Source of the DNA: Amoebidium appalachense
Lineage: Eukaryota > Ichthyosporea
Reading direction: 5' to 3'
Length of the DNA: 64,000 bases
Assembly (NCBI GenBank): GCA_963693365.1
Contig: CAVNZM010000004.1
Location: 4,340,001 to 4,404,000, forward strand
Part shown: positions 34,092 through 46,828 of the stretch, piece after piece
Position numbering within the stretch: position 1 is the first letter of the stretch
Layout: each line of letters begins with the position of its first letter
Position numbers and translations under genes: made by a program
Notes under the pieces: model-generated
The model's input: only the letters and a program-made list of their open reading frames with translations
What the model was told of the DNA's origin: nothing
Databases searched by the model: none

Positions 34092-34664
34092 CGGATTTTT
34101 CTATTACACCACCAAACCTTTCCCTACCTTCCCCCTCTTTTTTGCACATTTAGTGCCTCACCACCCCTTGAGCTTCTTTCCCTCTCTTCGGGTCCCTGCC
34201 CAGCCCATCTTCAATCAGATGTTCACTGAGTCAACACACACCACTTGATGCCTATTTCAGGTTGTTGTGTGTGCACGACTTAAATACTTCCTTCTGCGTG
34301 AGTAAGTGTGCATATATCGAAAACAAGGGAAGAAAAATGTGCCTGTGTAATTGTGTTTGTGTGTGTGTGTGTAGCCCTGTGGGGGAGGCGGGCGGGGGGG
34401 CGGGGGGAGGGGGGGGGGGGGGGGGGGAGAGGGGGGGGGGAGGGGGGAGGGGGGAGGGGGGGGGGGGAGGGGGGGGAGGGAGGAAATGCATGCGCACCTG
34501 TCTGCCTCCAGCTGCCGCCTGTCTGCCCGCAGCTGTTTGTCCTCCGCCTCCAGCGTCTCCTCGCAGGCACACAGCTCACGGGTGGCCTCCAAGACTTGCG
34601 CAAACACAGCAGAACCCTTCCTGCAGAGCACCACCGTGGACGCCAAAAGTTCTTGAAGATTCAT
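32322..34664 (-). CDS. coiled coil, KCTD-type BTB and beta-propeller protein, three apparent frameshifts
   Basis: Exon 1 is 34664-34498 and exon 2 is 33740-32322, joined in phase (AG+A). Exon 1 encodes a charged coiled coil ending EAEDKQLRADRRQLEADR. Exon 2 begins with its continuation, then a T1/KCTD BTB domain: DRIVLDVGGRHFATTRQTL, SMLAAWFSGRH, DRSPVLFEYVLDFLR. Blade-like repeats follow: VILWDTNTGQRIW, ARNTSTGEEVW, VVFDTESGNTLY, DGKIRVWSDG. This order is like KCTD3/SHKBP1, adaptors of cullin-3 ligases, though a cullin link is only inferred. The frame changes at about 33495 (one extra A), 32857 (one missing A) and 32569 (one missing C); sequence on both sides is homologous and continuous. 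Expected length is about 527 residues. The single intron is (GA)n/G-rich on the plus strand, so CT/C-rich in the transcript. Confidence 0.78.
33795..34486. repeat. (GA)n, (GGGA)n and poly-G in the BTB-gene intron
   Basis: Purine-rich intron: GGGA/GGAG units 33880-33960, G-run 34008-34022, (GA)n 34023-34084, and G-rich 34380-34480. The transcript strand is polypyrimidine. Confidence 0.95.
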
Positions 34665-35074
34665 GATGGAATAAGATTTTAGAGCATCTACACGTGTGTG
34701 TGTGCAAAAGTGTGTGTTTGTTTGCCTATGGCTTCTAGATTTTTGTGTGTACGTGCGTTCGCCTACAGCGTAGCTGTTCGGCGCCAGTATGTTTTTGTGT
34801 CATGTGTACGGGCATGGGTACTCTGTTCGAGATCTCGATCGTCCAGGTCTGCCAGTCTGCAGGGCCGCAGAGCCTGACCGTAATGGGAAGCCATGTGTAC
34901 GCTTGCCAAGGTTTGATTGATGCTTCTAACCAGGTTCTCAGCCATACTACGCAACTACGCTCCGGGGGAGGGAGAATATGTAGTGTGTGCCAAGGTCGGT
35001 ATGCGTGCGTGTGTGGGTGTGCACGTGGCTGTGGGTACATGTGTGTGTACATGTGCGTGTCGGCCCAGGGAGGG

Positions 35075-35129
<55 letters not shown>

Positions 35130-35210
35130 GGGGGGGGGCAGACCATTGGCGGGGTGCCACCAGGGAAGGGGGAGTGGGGGAGGGGTCCGGAGGGAGAAGG
35201 CGGGGAAGAG

Positions 35211-35590
35211 CCCAACCACATCGTCAGAGTCAACTTGCAAAACGCTGAATTATTCTGCAAAAGCGGAAATATTCTGCAAAAAGCAGAATTATTCTGCAAA
35301 AAGCAGAATTATTCTGCGTTTAGCAGAATTAGTGTTTAGCAGGATTATTCCGCAAAAACAGAATCACTCTGCTAATAGCCGAATTATTCGACATAAGAAT
35401 AATTCTGCTTTTAGTGGAATTTTAGCAGATTGATTCTGCTGTTTGCAGAATAATCCTGCTTTTGCAGAATAATTCTGCTTTTGGTGAGTAATTCTGCTTT
35501 TAGCCGAATAATTCTGCTTTTTGCAGAATAATTCTGCTTTTAGCAGAACAATTCTGCTCGGAGCACGTTGACTCAGCCGATGTGGTTGGG
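35211..35590. repeat. 380-base inverted repeat built from a short palindrome
   Basis: The ends CCCAACCACATCG (35211) and CGATGTGGTTGGG (ending 35590) are inverted copies, followed inward by an AGTCAAC/GTTGACT pair. The interior has about 17 units of TTCTGCAAAAAGCAGAAT type, each itself palindromic. The left half carries A-tracts and the right half T-tracts, so the whole folds as one hairpin. Confidence 0.88.
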
Positions 35591-35896
35591 TCCTCCGGGG
35601 GGGGGGGGGGGGGGGGTCACGGGGGGGTTGAGTCGGGTTAAGGGGTTTTTTAATATGTTGATACGGCTGCCTTTAAAGGTCACTAATAACTTCGGCAGTG
35701 TGCAGCCGTCACGGACTTGGGAAGATATTAGCTAGACGCAATACCCCCAGCTGGAGGCTGCCATCTTAACCTTTAGTAATGCATCATCATCAAGTTGGCC
35801 TCGTTGCGTTAGGCCTCGAATAAAGAGCCAGGTGGGCAACCCCAGGGCCCAGTACCTAGTAGGCCTGGACGTGCATAACTATGTTTGCAGGTGTTC

Positions 35897-36700
<804 letters not shown>

Positions 36701-36745
36701 CTCACACACACACAAACACAGACACAACCACCCAACCTGATTTTC

Positions 36746-36783
<38 letters not shown>

Positions 36784-36853
36784 ACCTCTCCCGGCCCCCC
36801 CCCCCAAACATTCGATTTCTGCCTGAGCTTCCCATGTTGCTGCCTCAACTCAC

Positions 36854-36884
<31 letters not shown>

Positions 36885-37905
36885 AGAATTTTTAAATACG
36901 GAGACAAATTGTACATATATATTGTGCATTAATGCACTTCATATTTCCCTTTTATTCCTTCAAAGCTTCAACTGCCAACACCAGGAAGGCCTCTAATAAC
37001 CACAGGGGTTTTTGAGTATGCATTATAATTACATTTTGATGCAATATAGGCACAAATAAGCATGCCCTAGTTTACTGATGCGCGATGATTACGATTTTTG
37101 GTGGGCCTGCTCCGACGGAGCATTCCGATTTTCGAAGAGGTTTTCCGAAACGGGATTTCGACTTCCGTTAATGGGCTCCACCGTCCTTCGAACCCTGCGT
37201 GGCACTGAGCCTCACGGTATGTATTTCATACCCTGCTCTGATTGGGTGCAGGTTGAACGGTTGGACGTCCGCACGGCAGGGTTTGCGTTACGAATCGTAT
37301 CGACCTAAAATACGATTTAGGAAACCCCGTTTTACGATTAATAGGAGCCATCCAATTAGTAAATACGACCCTGAAAGTTGTCACAATCCTCGGAATTTGC
37401 CTGAATACGATTAAGAACGCCAAACCCCGGCAATGCCTGCCCCACCCCTGGCCGGCGGCAGGCCCGCCCGGATCACACCCTACTGCAGTAAAACTTTTAA
37501 TGCCCGTCTTTATACATTTATGTAATACTAAGCCACTTGTATGTTGTATACGTATAGTGGTGAGTAAAGCGGTAAGAATCATGCCTTTATTGTTTAAGTA
37601 AAAAGAGGAACAGAGAAACGGGTGCAATATGAGCTGTTCTAGCATGCATCGATATGCATATGCCTGCCAGACTCTCGAGCTCCCCGCGCGGCCAAGCTGA
37701 TGGCACGTCTCCCATTTCTCATGCTGCCGCGGCCGTCGGGGATAAGTCCGCATTCATTCAAGTTGCACGCCCTCTGCCCACAGTAGGTGGCCCACATGTT
37801 GTACGTGTGTCACTTGCGTGCTGTGTGACGACATGGCCACTGGCCAGGGCCCCGCGCGAAGCTGATGACTCGGATGCCACTAGCAGCTATGGTGGTGTGC
37901 TAAGG

Positions 37906-38034
37906 GCGTGTTTGGCAGCCAAAAATAATCGTATTTGTATTATCGTGCGAAAAGACGATTAATCGTATTCATAAAATTATTTTGAGGTATGCGTATTTAG
38001 GGGCGATAATACGATTATGGCGTGCCAAACCACG
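37906..38034. mobile_element. MITE-like element, GCGTGTTTGGCA termini
   Basis: Left end GCGTGTTTGGCA at 37906-37917, right end TGCCAAACCACG at 38023-38034 (imperfect inverted copy). The AT-rich interior has ATCGTATT repeats and GCGAAAAGACGAT, also present in the element at 41264. No ORF and no clear target duplication. Confidence 0.55.
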
Positions 38035-38406
38035 TTTTCAGAGGGCCGTGGCCAAACGCGCCTAAACACGCAAGATATGCTCGCTCGATCGTATTTACGT
38101 CAATTAATGGAATGCTAATAGTGTATCGATAAGACTAGTAATGCCACGCTCTGCCGAGCTTTGGCTCAACGTCGAAGCGAGACGAGAATATTCTGGAAGG
38201 TACTGTGTGCGTGTGTGCCGGTGTTGGAGGGAGGGCAACAATTTGAAGAAAAGAAAGGACTGTTCGGACATTTTTTTTCTCTTTGTCTGTATCCTGCCTC
38301 CCCCCTTGGGGTATCAAAACTTGAAAACAGCCCCAGCGCTGGAACCCTCCTGGCATCAATCTAACCCCTAAAATTACAAATGGCTAGCCGATGCCACAGC
38401 TATGTA

Positions 38407-40393
38407 ATTTTTTTTCTTTTGACTGGATTTATTCGACGGAAAGATATGACAAGTATGCACGGCATACTGAGAAGACAATAAAAAAACTTCACGAGTTATC
38501 CAGTAACAAGTGCATACTGAGATACCTGAACACTGTGTGAAAATCATATACATACTCAATGTGACGACCAACAGAATTCAACAAAAAGTCTAAAGTGTTC
38601 ACATTGCCAGCTAGTGTAGCAGATACCCGGAGGGAACTTCGAGGTAAAACGCGACATAAAAATTCACACCTATCAACATGCTTGCGATTAAAAAGGTCAG
38701 CACAAAAGTGGCACCAGCGGCGATGAAAACAAGAATTACAGCGCCACTGCACAACTTCCCAGGCAATATCAACATCAGAGCACCATAGTATTACAGACTT
38801 ATCTACTAGGGTGGTATCCATACGTACAGCAGGAGAAATGTATCCTGCCAAAGCTCCCAAAAAGCGATAATGATCAGTACGGTCACGGTGTTGCCTAAGG
38901 AACATAACACATGCCGACTGAGTTTTACCTTTGATTTCTCTATCAGAACGAGAAAGAAACTTATACTGCGTATGGTAATAACGCGAAAAGGCAGAAAAAA
39001 CAGGAAGAGAAAAGAAAGAGGGAGTGAGATAGCGAGAGGAAGAATCAGGTGGAAAGAGGGTAGGCTGAGGACATTCAGAAGTAGCGTTGGTGAATCGGGG
39101 GGGAAGAGGAATGGAGGGAGGGGGGGGAAAGAAAGCATAAAGAGGGTGACCATCAGGTAGCCTAACTAAATGAAAACAAAAACGAAGAGACAATTCCTCC
39201 ATACGACAAACAGCAGACGACAAACCAAACATACTGATTAAGGGAGGCACAAACCGAGTACGAAACAAAGTGCGTAGCGCAGTACCCTGAAAATCGTCGA
39301 ACTCGTTCAGCGCCATCATTGCCGCCTCGCGAGGTGGGGCGCAGGCCAATAGCGGAAGTCCATATTCGAAAGTCGGCCGTAAAAAAGTTTTATAGTAGAG
39401 AAGAAGGTTCGCAGGATGGATCACAGACTCCTGTTGAAACATATTTGACACGATGTGAAGCTTACCCTTCGCACGAGCGATCCGTGCTGTGAGGAGCTTG
39501 CGGAAATCAATACCCCGTGCAGTAAAAGGAATACCCAAATAGTCATAGGTGCTCTGAACAGGAATAGGAAGGCCGGCCAATCGAAAGGAAGTGTTCTTCG
39601 AAAAAGTAGCACACTTTGCAATTCCGACTGTCATGAAATTCTCGGTGCACCATTGATCCACCTGACGAAGCACTGGCATCTGGTGCATGACATCTTCGGT
39701 TAAGGAACAAAGAACAATATCGTCCGCAAAAAGGAGACCCGGTACACGAAGGGTATGTAGTTGGCCAAAGGGTTCGAGGGCGCAGGCTAAATCGTCAATG
39801 AAAACGTCAAACAACAACGGACTCAGGAGGGACCCCTGCAGAAGACCCCGGGAACGGGAAAAACCGGGTGTTAATGTTCCATTGACCGCCGCGCGTCCGC
39901 GAGTGGTATCGAACAACGCTTGCAGAAGACGGCCAAAGGGGGCTGGTAAGCCCCGCATAGCTAGCTTATGCCATAACAAACCAGTGGGTACGGTGTCGTA
40001 GGCGTTCTTAAGGTCGATGAAGACAACGTGTGGAGAGCCAGAAGTAATGGATTCATGGAGTAACAGACTGTGAGTATAACACGAATAGGCATGACGAAAG
40101 CCCCCTTGAAGGGAAGAAAGACGGAACACGGCGTTCAGAGAATCGTCGGTGTTAAACGCGCGAAGCATGCAACCCTCGAAGAGCCGACGAAAAACGTTGG
40201 TAAGTGTGACGGGACGAAAGTCGTTAATGACCCCCTGCGATACCTTCTTACGAACGGGCGTAACGATTGTGTCAAGCCACGAATTTGGAATAAACCCGAG
40301 TTCGAAAAAAGCCGAAATGTAATTTTGATCAATTTGGGGCTCATTGAGGCTGCCGGTAGGACAGGCCGCCGGTAGGACACTGGATTTACCCTA
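38407..40393 (-). mobile_element. 5'-truncated non-LTR retrotransposon (LINE)
   Basis: The minus-strand frame is open from about 40393 to the stop at 38489. It begins inside the reverse transcriptase domain with no usable start, so the endonuclease and first ORF are missing. The 3' side has an AATAAA at 38433-38428 and an A-tract at 38415-38408, the expected LINE tail. The direct repeat TGTCCTACCGGC at the 5' boundary may mark the truncation point. The surrounding DNA is repeat-poor and MITE-bearing. Confidence 0.85.
38489..40393 (-). CDS. reverse transcriptase of the LINE, N-terminally incomplete
   Basis: About 630 residues without a stop. RT motifs are in order: FRPVTLTNVFRRLFEGC, QGGFRHAYS, the catalytic Asp motif VVFIDLKNAYD, the GLLQGSLLSPLLF motif, and LLFADD with the catalytic Asp pair. 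A connection region follows (YDYLGIPF, LRPTFEYGLPLL). Near the C-terminus is a zinc-knuckle-like CNSC-x6-CHFC-x7-H-x3-C, typical of LINE proteins. The first ATG (40168) lies after RT motif 1, so it is not a genuine start. The RT core looks intact, unlike the frameshifted genes at 26.5 and 32.3 kb. Confidence 0.88.
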
Positions 40394-41163
40394 AGCCATC
40401 ACACAATCGCCAATGGTCCGGCCAGGAAAAATATGACAGGGGAAATACCATGCGCGCAGTGACATTATATGGAATGTTTACGGCAATCGCTGATTGGTGA
40501 GCGCAATTTGTCAGCAGAATGGTCTTGTTAACCGTCAAGCGGCGATCAGCTACGCATGACTTTTGCCAAACCAGGGTTCGCTGTAAGTCTGTTAACCAAT
40601 CACAATCACAGTGGGCACTACATTCACCAATGGAATTTCCCCGGCGCCATTCTTTGCGGCTCCCGTCAAATCTGACCATTCGCCAACCAAAGGTTCGGCA
40701 CGTGATCGGCGACTTATCAGGACTGAGCCATCACACGATTACCAAGGTTTTTGTCTGGACTCACTCATCACTCACAAATCCTGGCTGGGGCTATAATAGT
40801 AGAGAACTGCGAAGCTTCGCTAATGCTCGCTTCTCCGTTGATGTTTGATTGGGCGGAGGGATGTAAATCGATAATAATATATTTAGTACTTCGAAGTGCA
40901 ATTAAAAGTCATATTTTAAGCGCAGCTTGCATCTTTCTATATAGATAATATTTATAAAGGCACTTTTCTACGTACTATTGTTTTTAGTTTTTACTTCTAT
41001 TGTAAAAATAAAGGCATTATTTGGAAAAGAACAGGTACCGCCGGATCCGGTTTCCACCAACCTCACAGCTAAACTAACCATAAATGGTTCGCAACAATGT
41101 CAAAATTGGATTGAATCGGATCGATCCAATAGAACCTTACCGCGCTTATGATTGGCCGAAAGT

Positions 41164-41225
41164 TATATCGTCTTTTCGAAAATCACCTCCGAGTCCGGAG
41201 GTGATTTTCGAAAAGACGATATAAA
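41164..41225. repeat. perfect hairpin, 29-base arms, 4-base loop
   Basis: TTATATCGTCTTTTCGAAAA to CCTCCG (41164-41192) is the exact reverse complement of 41197-41225; the loop is AGTC. The arm motif GAAAAGACGATATAA recurs inside the adjacent MITE-like element. Confidence 0.93.
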
Positions 41226-41263
41226 AGCGATCACATCGTCTTTCCGAGAGATATAACTCTGCT

Positions 41264-41355
41264 GCGTGTTTGGCACGACACAAATTAGTATTCGTGGTAT
41301 TGCGCGAAAATACGAATACGATGAAAAGACGATATAACTGCGCTGCCAAACACGC
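41264..41355. mobile_element. MITE-like element, perfect 12-base inverted termini
   Basis: GCGTGTTTGGCA at 41264-41275 and TGCCAAACACGC at 41344-41355 are exact inverted copies. The 92-base element has no ORF. Its interior resembles the element at 37906 (GTATTCGT, GCGAAAATACGA). Confidence 0.68.
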
Positions 41356-41390
41356 CGAAAAATCGTGGGTGGGTGGGTGGGTGGGTGCCG

Positions 41391-41427
<37 letters not shown>

Positions 41428-41470
41428 GGTGGGTGGGTGGGTGGGTGGGTGGGTGGGTGGGTGGGTGGGT

Positions 41471-41569
<99 letters not shown>

Positions 41570-42068
41570 TGTTATTTATTTTTATTTTTTGTATTTTGAT
41601 GGCACGCGTACGCGTGGTGGGTACTGTACATGTGCACGCGTGGGCACGTGATCATATGATCATGAGTGCATGCATAATGAAGGATCGAACAGACTGGCTA
41701 ATGTAGGGACATTTTCAACAGTACTGTGCTGTATGTACAAGTGTCAGGGCCCTTCGAGGTTACATGTAGTTAGAGAAGGGCAATGTACTACCTACGTATG
41801 ACGTAGTGTAGGGACGTGTACACGTGACCATTTGTGACAAAATTTTATTGTGGAATGCGTTTCCGCGAAAGCACGAGCCCAGGAATCTCAAATTTCAAAA
41901 CCCTGGTGGCCCCACCGTATAAACACAATTCTAGGCACGCTGACGGCTGGCACAGCCCTCCGCCCCTCCTCAACCTGCAGCGAGTCATTGTCAGAGTGTA
42001 ATAGGATTGGGTTGTGAAAAACAGCTAGCAACAGAATTAACATCCTTTCTACATTAGGTGAGAAGAGG

Positions 42069-43263
42069 ATGAGGGTCGTAACGCTCTTTTCTGCCCTTGT
42101 GGCTTCAACGGCAGCCGCATCGCTCATGGACGTGCTGGAGGAACTGCTCAAGTCGCAGGTACGCACTCACTTCAATTTTTTATTTTTTTATTTTTTTTCT
42201 TTTTCTTTTTTCTTTTTTCTTTTTTCTTTTTTCTTTTTTCTTTTTTTTTGCCCGTTTTGTCCCGGAGGGAACCGCCCGGGGGGCCTCATAGGGTTACCAT
42301 CTTCCACACAGCACCGACTGTACCATACATATAGTTAGAGTGCTAAAGGTGCAATCAGCTAAACTAATACACCGTACGAGTTATTAATGATTAATTGCCA
42401 AACCTAGCAAATAATTAGACTTTTGTGGTCATGGGATAAATATATATAAGTACCGTCACATGTACAGTAATGTGCAATACATGTGTGTGATGTAGTAGAA
42501 GCTTGACTGTGTAGGTAGGCGGCGCACGTGGTCTGCATTGGTACGTGCACGTGCCACGGACATGCGTGGTTGCGAGGCTCCGCCGCCACCGATGTGTTCT
42601 GGTGGTACGAAGCGGAGACTCGAGTGAGGAGGGGGGCAGGGGTAAAGAGGTTTGGGACACTGAAGACTCTGAACCTTAGGGAGCCTGGAGGAAGGGGGTG
42701 GGGGTGGGTGATGGGGCCTACGTTGTGCTGATCATGTACTGTTAGCTAGACTAGTGCAGTCAGCCTCAGGGGGGAATTCTGCCGACGCCGTAGCTTTCAC
42801 ATGTCAGTACCAATTATTAGTGGTGTAACGGCTTGCCGTATGTGAGATGTACCAGTGACGTACGAGTGAGCGGTTCAACCGTGTTGTGTGTCAGACTGTC
42901 TTGAGATGACTTGGTTGACGTGCTAAGTACTAGTGTACTATCATAGTATATACTAAGGCGTGATTGTGACAGCGGCCTAATTTTACATTGCCATGACTGC
43001 AGGCGTTTCTGTGTGCAATTGTGCACGCCGTGTGTGTGTGTGTGTGTAGTGTACATGTGTGTGTGTGTGCCATGATCAGTGACAATGACTGTCTGTGGCG
43101 GTGCTGCAAGGTGTGACTGTGTTGTTACAGTGCCTAATACTGAGCACAGTGATTGAATTGTGCCACATTTTGTACCCGGCGGTGAGTGGGTGCATGAATA
43201 GAGCGACAAAGGGGAGAGTTCTCGTCCTGGGGGGTGGGGGGGGGGGGTGGAGGGGGGGGGGGT

Positions 43264-43296
<33 letters not shown>

Positions 43297-44467
43297 GCTC
43301 ATTGAAATTGACCAGGTTGCCGTGACAGGCTGATCATGCATGACTGGGGGGGAGGTACGATGAATGGGCCTAGGTAGTCACCGGGGAAGGGGGGAGAGGA
43401 GGGGAGGGGGGGGGGGGGGGGGGGGGGGGGGTCGAAAAGGGTTTTTGGCCTGTAGGAAAGTTTGTATAAACGAGCAGGCTGCAGTTGTACATGTCCAACA
43501 GTTCAGGTGTTGGATCGAGCCTCTAAGTCATTCGATGAACTTCAAGTTAAAACATAGCTATAGCCTGCTGATCTCACACTCTCAATTCTTTGCAACAGGA
43601 ACCTGCCCAAATGGTCCAGGAGAAGCAGCTGCAGGATTCTCAAAAAGGCTCTGGTAATTGCAAATTTTGGCAGCCCGTATACGACAAATGCTCTGTTCCA
43701 TGCCTCCAGGCAGCGTGCTCCGGATGCGACCCCAGTTCAGGCAGTACTTGTTGCACGAGTCAGGCAGAGAAGTGCGCTCAAGATTGCCGTGAACTGGCGG
43801 ACGCGGCATGCCAATGGTATCGTTTCCAAAAACAGAAAGATGAGTGGGCTTCAAACCCCGGCGCCTCGCCCATCGACGTCACAGTGCCGGAGGAACAGCT
43901 CATTGGCAACCCGCAGGTACGCTTTCATTGATATGAGTAGACTTTTGTGCCCTCGAATAATCAACAGTACCGTAATGCCGCAGCAATGTATATGTGTAAG
44001 GTAGCTAGTAGAAGCTTGACTGTAGGTAGGTGGTGCACGTGGTCTGCTTTCATACGTGCAGGTTCCTGTGGTTGTCGATGTGTTGTGGTGGTGGCCGCCG
44101 CAGCGGGGTGAGAAGAGGGAGTGGAGGGGGGGGGGGGGGGAGAACTTTCGATGTTCAGGACACTAGGGACTCTGAACCTTAAGGAGCCTGGAGGAGGGGA
44201 GGGGGAAGCATTCCTAAGTAAATTAGTAATACTTAATACTGTTACATAGCTAGGCGCGTGCAGTCAGCCTCACGGGAGAATTCTGCCGATGCCGTAGCCT
44301 TCTGAATCATCATTCAGTGGTGTAACGGTTTGTCGTATGTATGTGTGTACTCAGTGACCTGACTTAGTCTCTCCGACCAGTGACAAACGAGTGAGCTCGA
44401 GCGGTTCGACGGTGTTGTGTGTCAGGCTTGAGATGACTGGTGTTAAGCCACCGTGGAAGAGGGGGGG

Positions 44468-44506
<39 letters not shown>

Positions 44507-44910
44507 ACTGGAAAAGAGCTGTTGGACTGTTGGAAATTTGTATAAACGAGCAGGCTGCAGCTGTACATGTCTTCAACAGTTCAAGGTTTGGATCGAGCCG
44601 TTGACTATGTCATTAGCCTAAATTAAATCATAGCCCGCTTTTTGCACGCTGAACTTACACTCTTTATTCCCAACAGGAACCTGACCAACAGGAGAAGCAA
44701 AAAAACACCAGTGATTGCAAACTTTGGCAGTCCGAATACGACAAATGCGCTGGCCCATGCCTCCAGCGAGCATGCGCTGCCGGCCCCGCGCCCAGTCCAG
44801 ACAATAGTTCCTGTGTGCCACGGGCGGTGAAGTGCGTGCAAGATTGCCGCCAAATCGCGGACGCGGCATGCCAATGGTTTCATTTCCTAAGACACCACCC
44901 AATGGCTTAA
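42069..44910 (+). CDS. secreted Cys-rich protein with two tandem exon-encoded repeats
   Basis: Exons 42069-42158, 43599-43916 and 44677-44910, all in phase 0, giving 213 residues. Exon 1 encodes a signal peptide (MRVVTLFSALVASTAA) and a short helix. Exons 2 and 3 each encode one repeat: CKFWQPVYDKCSVPCLQAAC then KCAQDCRELADAACQW, against CKLWQSEYDKCAGPCLQRAC then KCVQDCRQIADAACQW. The Cys spacing (C-x9-C-x3-C-x4-C and later C-x3-C-x7-C) is kept, implying the same disulfide fold. I do not recognise the family. Both exons begin with an EP pair after an ACAG acceptor, and the introns before them are also homologous. Exon 2 has an extra C-terminal tail (KQKDEWASNPGASPIDVTVP). Probably extracellular or in a secretory vesicle. 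Confidence 0.82.
42490..44905 (+). repeat. tandem segmental duplication of intron plus exon
   Basis: Unit one (about 42490-43916) and unit two (about 43990-44905) share the same landmarks in order: TAGTAGAAGCTTGACTGT, ACTCTGAACCTTA, GCAGTCAGCCTCA, GAATTCTGCCGA, a G-run, TTTGTATAAACGAGCAGGCT, GGATCGAGCC and then the exon. Unit two is shorter, mostly through G-run and microsatellite loss. Confidence 0.9.
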
Positions 44911-45620
44911 TTTCAACAGACACAACCTTGCCGCTCAGTCCGCATGCCGGGAAAGCCGCAGTGTCATATTAGCCTGAGTGGCGCGCCGTAATCATGACGG
45001 AGAACACCCTAAACACTGTACTACTCCGTGACCTATGATATATATACTTTGTATCTTCGGACGGTTTTCTACATATGTACCTTCTTGGGTGGAAGTACGT
45101 ATACAGTTGGCCTTGGTGCCAACACAGCAGTGGCTATCACAGCTCGCATACTCATGATGTGTCAGTCGTTGAAACAGCAAGTTTGTAAAACTCCCGGCCC
45201 CCGGGCCAATACATTCAACTAGATAAGTACACACATTTCACTGTGACCGGATTGTACCGTATGAGGTTATACAGTCAATTCATGTGTGCCAACAATGGCG
45301 TTCTGCCTGGATTGCACACCCCGAGCAGTACTTGAACTCAAGGTCCCATAGATAGTACAGCGCGCACTGCATCAGACCAGGGCCGGGGGCCCAGCAAGAG
45401 TAAGTTGCCCATCATGTCACAGTGCCTGCAGGGCCCGGAGGGCAAGTTCGTGTTGGTGTGCGTGCAGGTGTGTCTGCCAGAGAAACCTTGGAGGGACTCA
45501 CGGGGAGGGGGGGGGAGCACAAAAAATGGTTGTTGCAAGGTCTATCTATACGAGTAACGTTGTTCTCGCCGAACAAGTGACAGCTACTACAATATATGCG
45601 TGCTTGCGGCAGCAATTTGT

Positions 45621-45657
<37 letters not shown>

Positions 45658-45881
45658 ACGTTAACTGAGGAAAAAAAGGGGGGGATCCGAGGGGTCCCGC
45701 AGGGCCCGGGGGTGGGGTTGGGTTTTTTGGGGGGGGAGGGGGGGGGGAGGGGGGGGGGGATGGCACAGCTGCGCTTCGAAAGCAAGTCACACTCTACTCA
45801 TTGAATAGTTACTACTGCCCGTGCACATATGAGTAGAGTATACTTGCTTTCGAAGCGCACTTGTGCCATCCCCCCCTCCCT

Positions 45882-45913
<32 letters not shown>

Positions 45914-45940
45914 CACCCCCACTACCCCCACCCATACCCG

Positions 45941-45994
<54 letters not shown>

Positions 45995-46520
45995 CCCCCC
46001 CCCCCCCCCCCGGGCCCTAGCCATTCTCTGGTCCCCTCCCGTCCCCATGTACCTCCTGCCTCGGGCTCGCAGCTCCCGCTCAAATCTCCACCCCTTCAAT
46101 TCTGCACACACCGTGTACCAGGTAATCATTATCATTGATCGTGAGTTCGAACGTGCACGTGCGTCACTTATTTAGTTAGACCGTAACGTCGATTTGTATT
46201 TGCGTACGCTAGCAATAAAAATACGGCACAGCATAAAGTAAAATATGCCAAATCATTTGGTATGGCCATGTCCATCGTATTGAGTACGAGCGTGGTAGCT
46301 CGAACGGTGGGTGTGCGCATGCATGCAGCATTAATATTGTACGGCATTGCCTATTGCCTAATATATTGCCTTTAAGTACGTCTGTCTGGCTCACGGCTGT
46401 ACATATGTGTGCACATGCAACTGCTTTTTCAGATTCATTCAGATTGTACGGCACCGAGGCCACCTTCAGGACGTGCCAGGGGGCAATACGGTGGGGCTGT
46501 CATGGCCATTTGTGGTGGGG

Positions 46521-46581
<61 letters not shown>

Positions 46582-46779
46582 TGGAAGGGATTGGGGGGGT
46601 TGCAATGCAAGGGCACAGGGGTTCGGCGGGAGAGGAGGGTAGAGGGGGGAAGGCTGAAGCAGGGAGGAAGGGTTATGCATATGGTCTCCGGGAAAGCGAG
46701 GGGATGGGTGCTACGCGTGCATAGGTGGCTCAATGAGCCCACGAGGGGGGAAAGGGGGGGAGGGGCCCGGGGGGGGGGG

Positions 46780-46828
<49 letters not shown>

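Larger units (their letters stand above)
40394..42068. other. intergenic region with MITE-like DNA and (GGGT)n/(GT)n
   Basis: No gene seen. CTGATTGG at 40490-40497 and CCAAT at 40596-40600. (GGGT)n at 41368-41390 and 41418-41475, (GT)n 41475-41535, then a G-run to about 41568. ATTGG at 42006-42010 lies 60 bases upstream of the next ATG. Confidence 0.6.

Noticed and set aside
37226-37753. Minus-strand frame of 175 residues
   Set aside because: No domain, odd composition and overlap with MITE-like and non-coding DNA; no splice or promoter support.
40070-40375. Plus-strand frame of 101 residues over the LINE
   Set aside because: It is the antisense shadow of the reverse transcriptase frame.
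41368-41475. (GGGT)n as telomeric repeat
   Set aside because: GGGT with GT neighbours is not a known telomere unit, is internal, and grades into (GT)n.
45310-45400. tRNA-like A and B box order on the minus strand (TGGTCTGATGCAG, GAGTTCAAGTAC)
   Set aside because: No stems fold convincingly and the sequence is unlike the SINE family; too weak to list.
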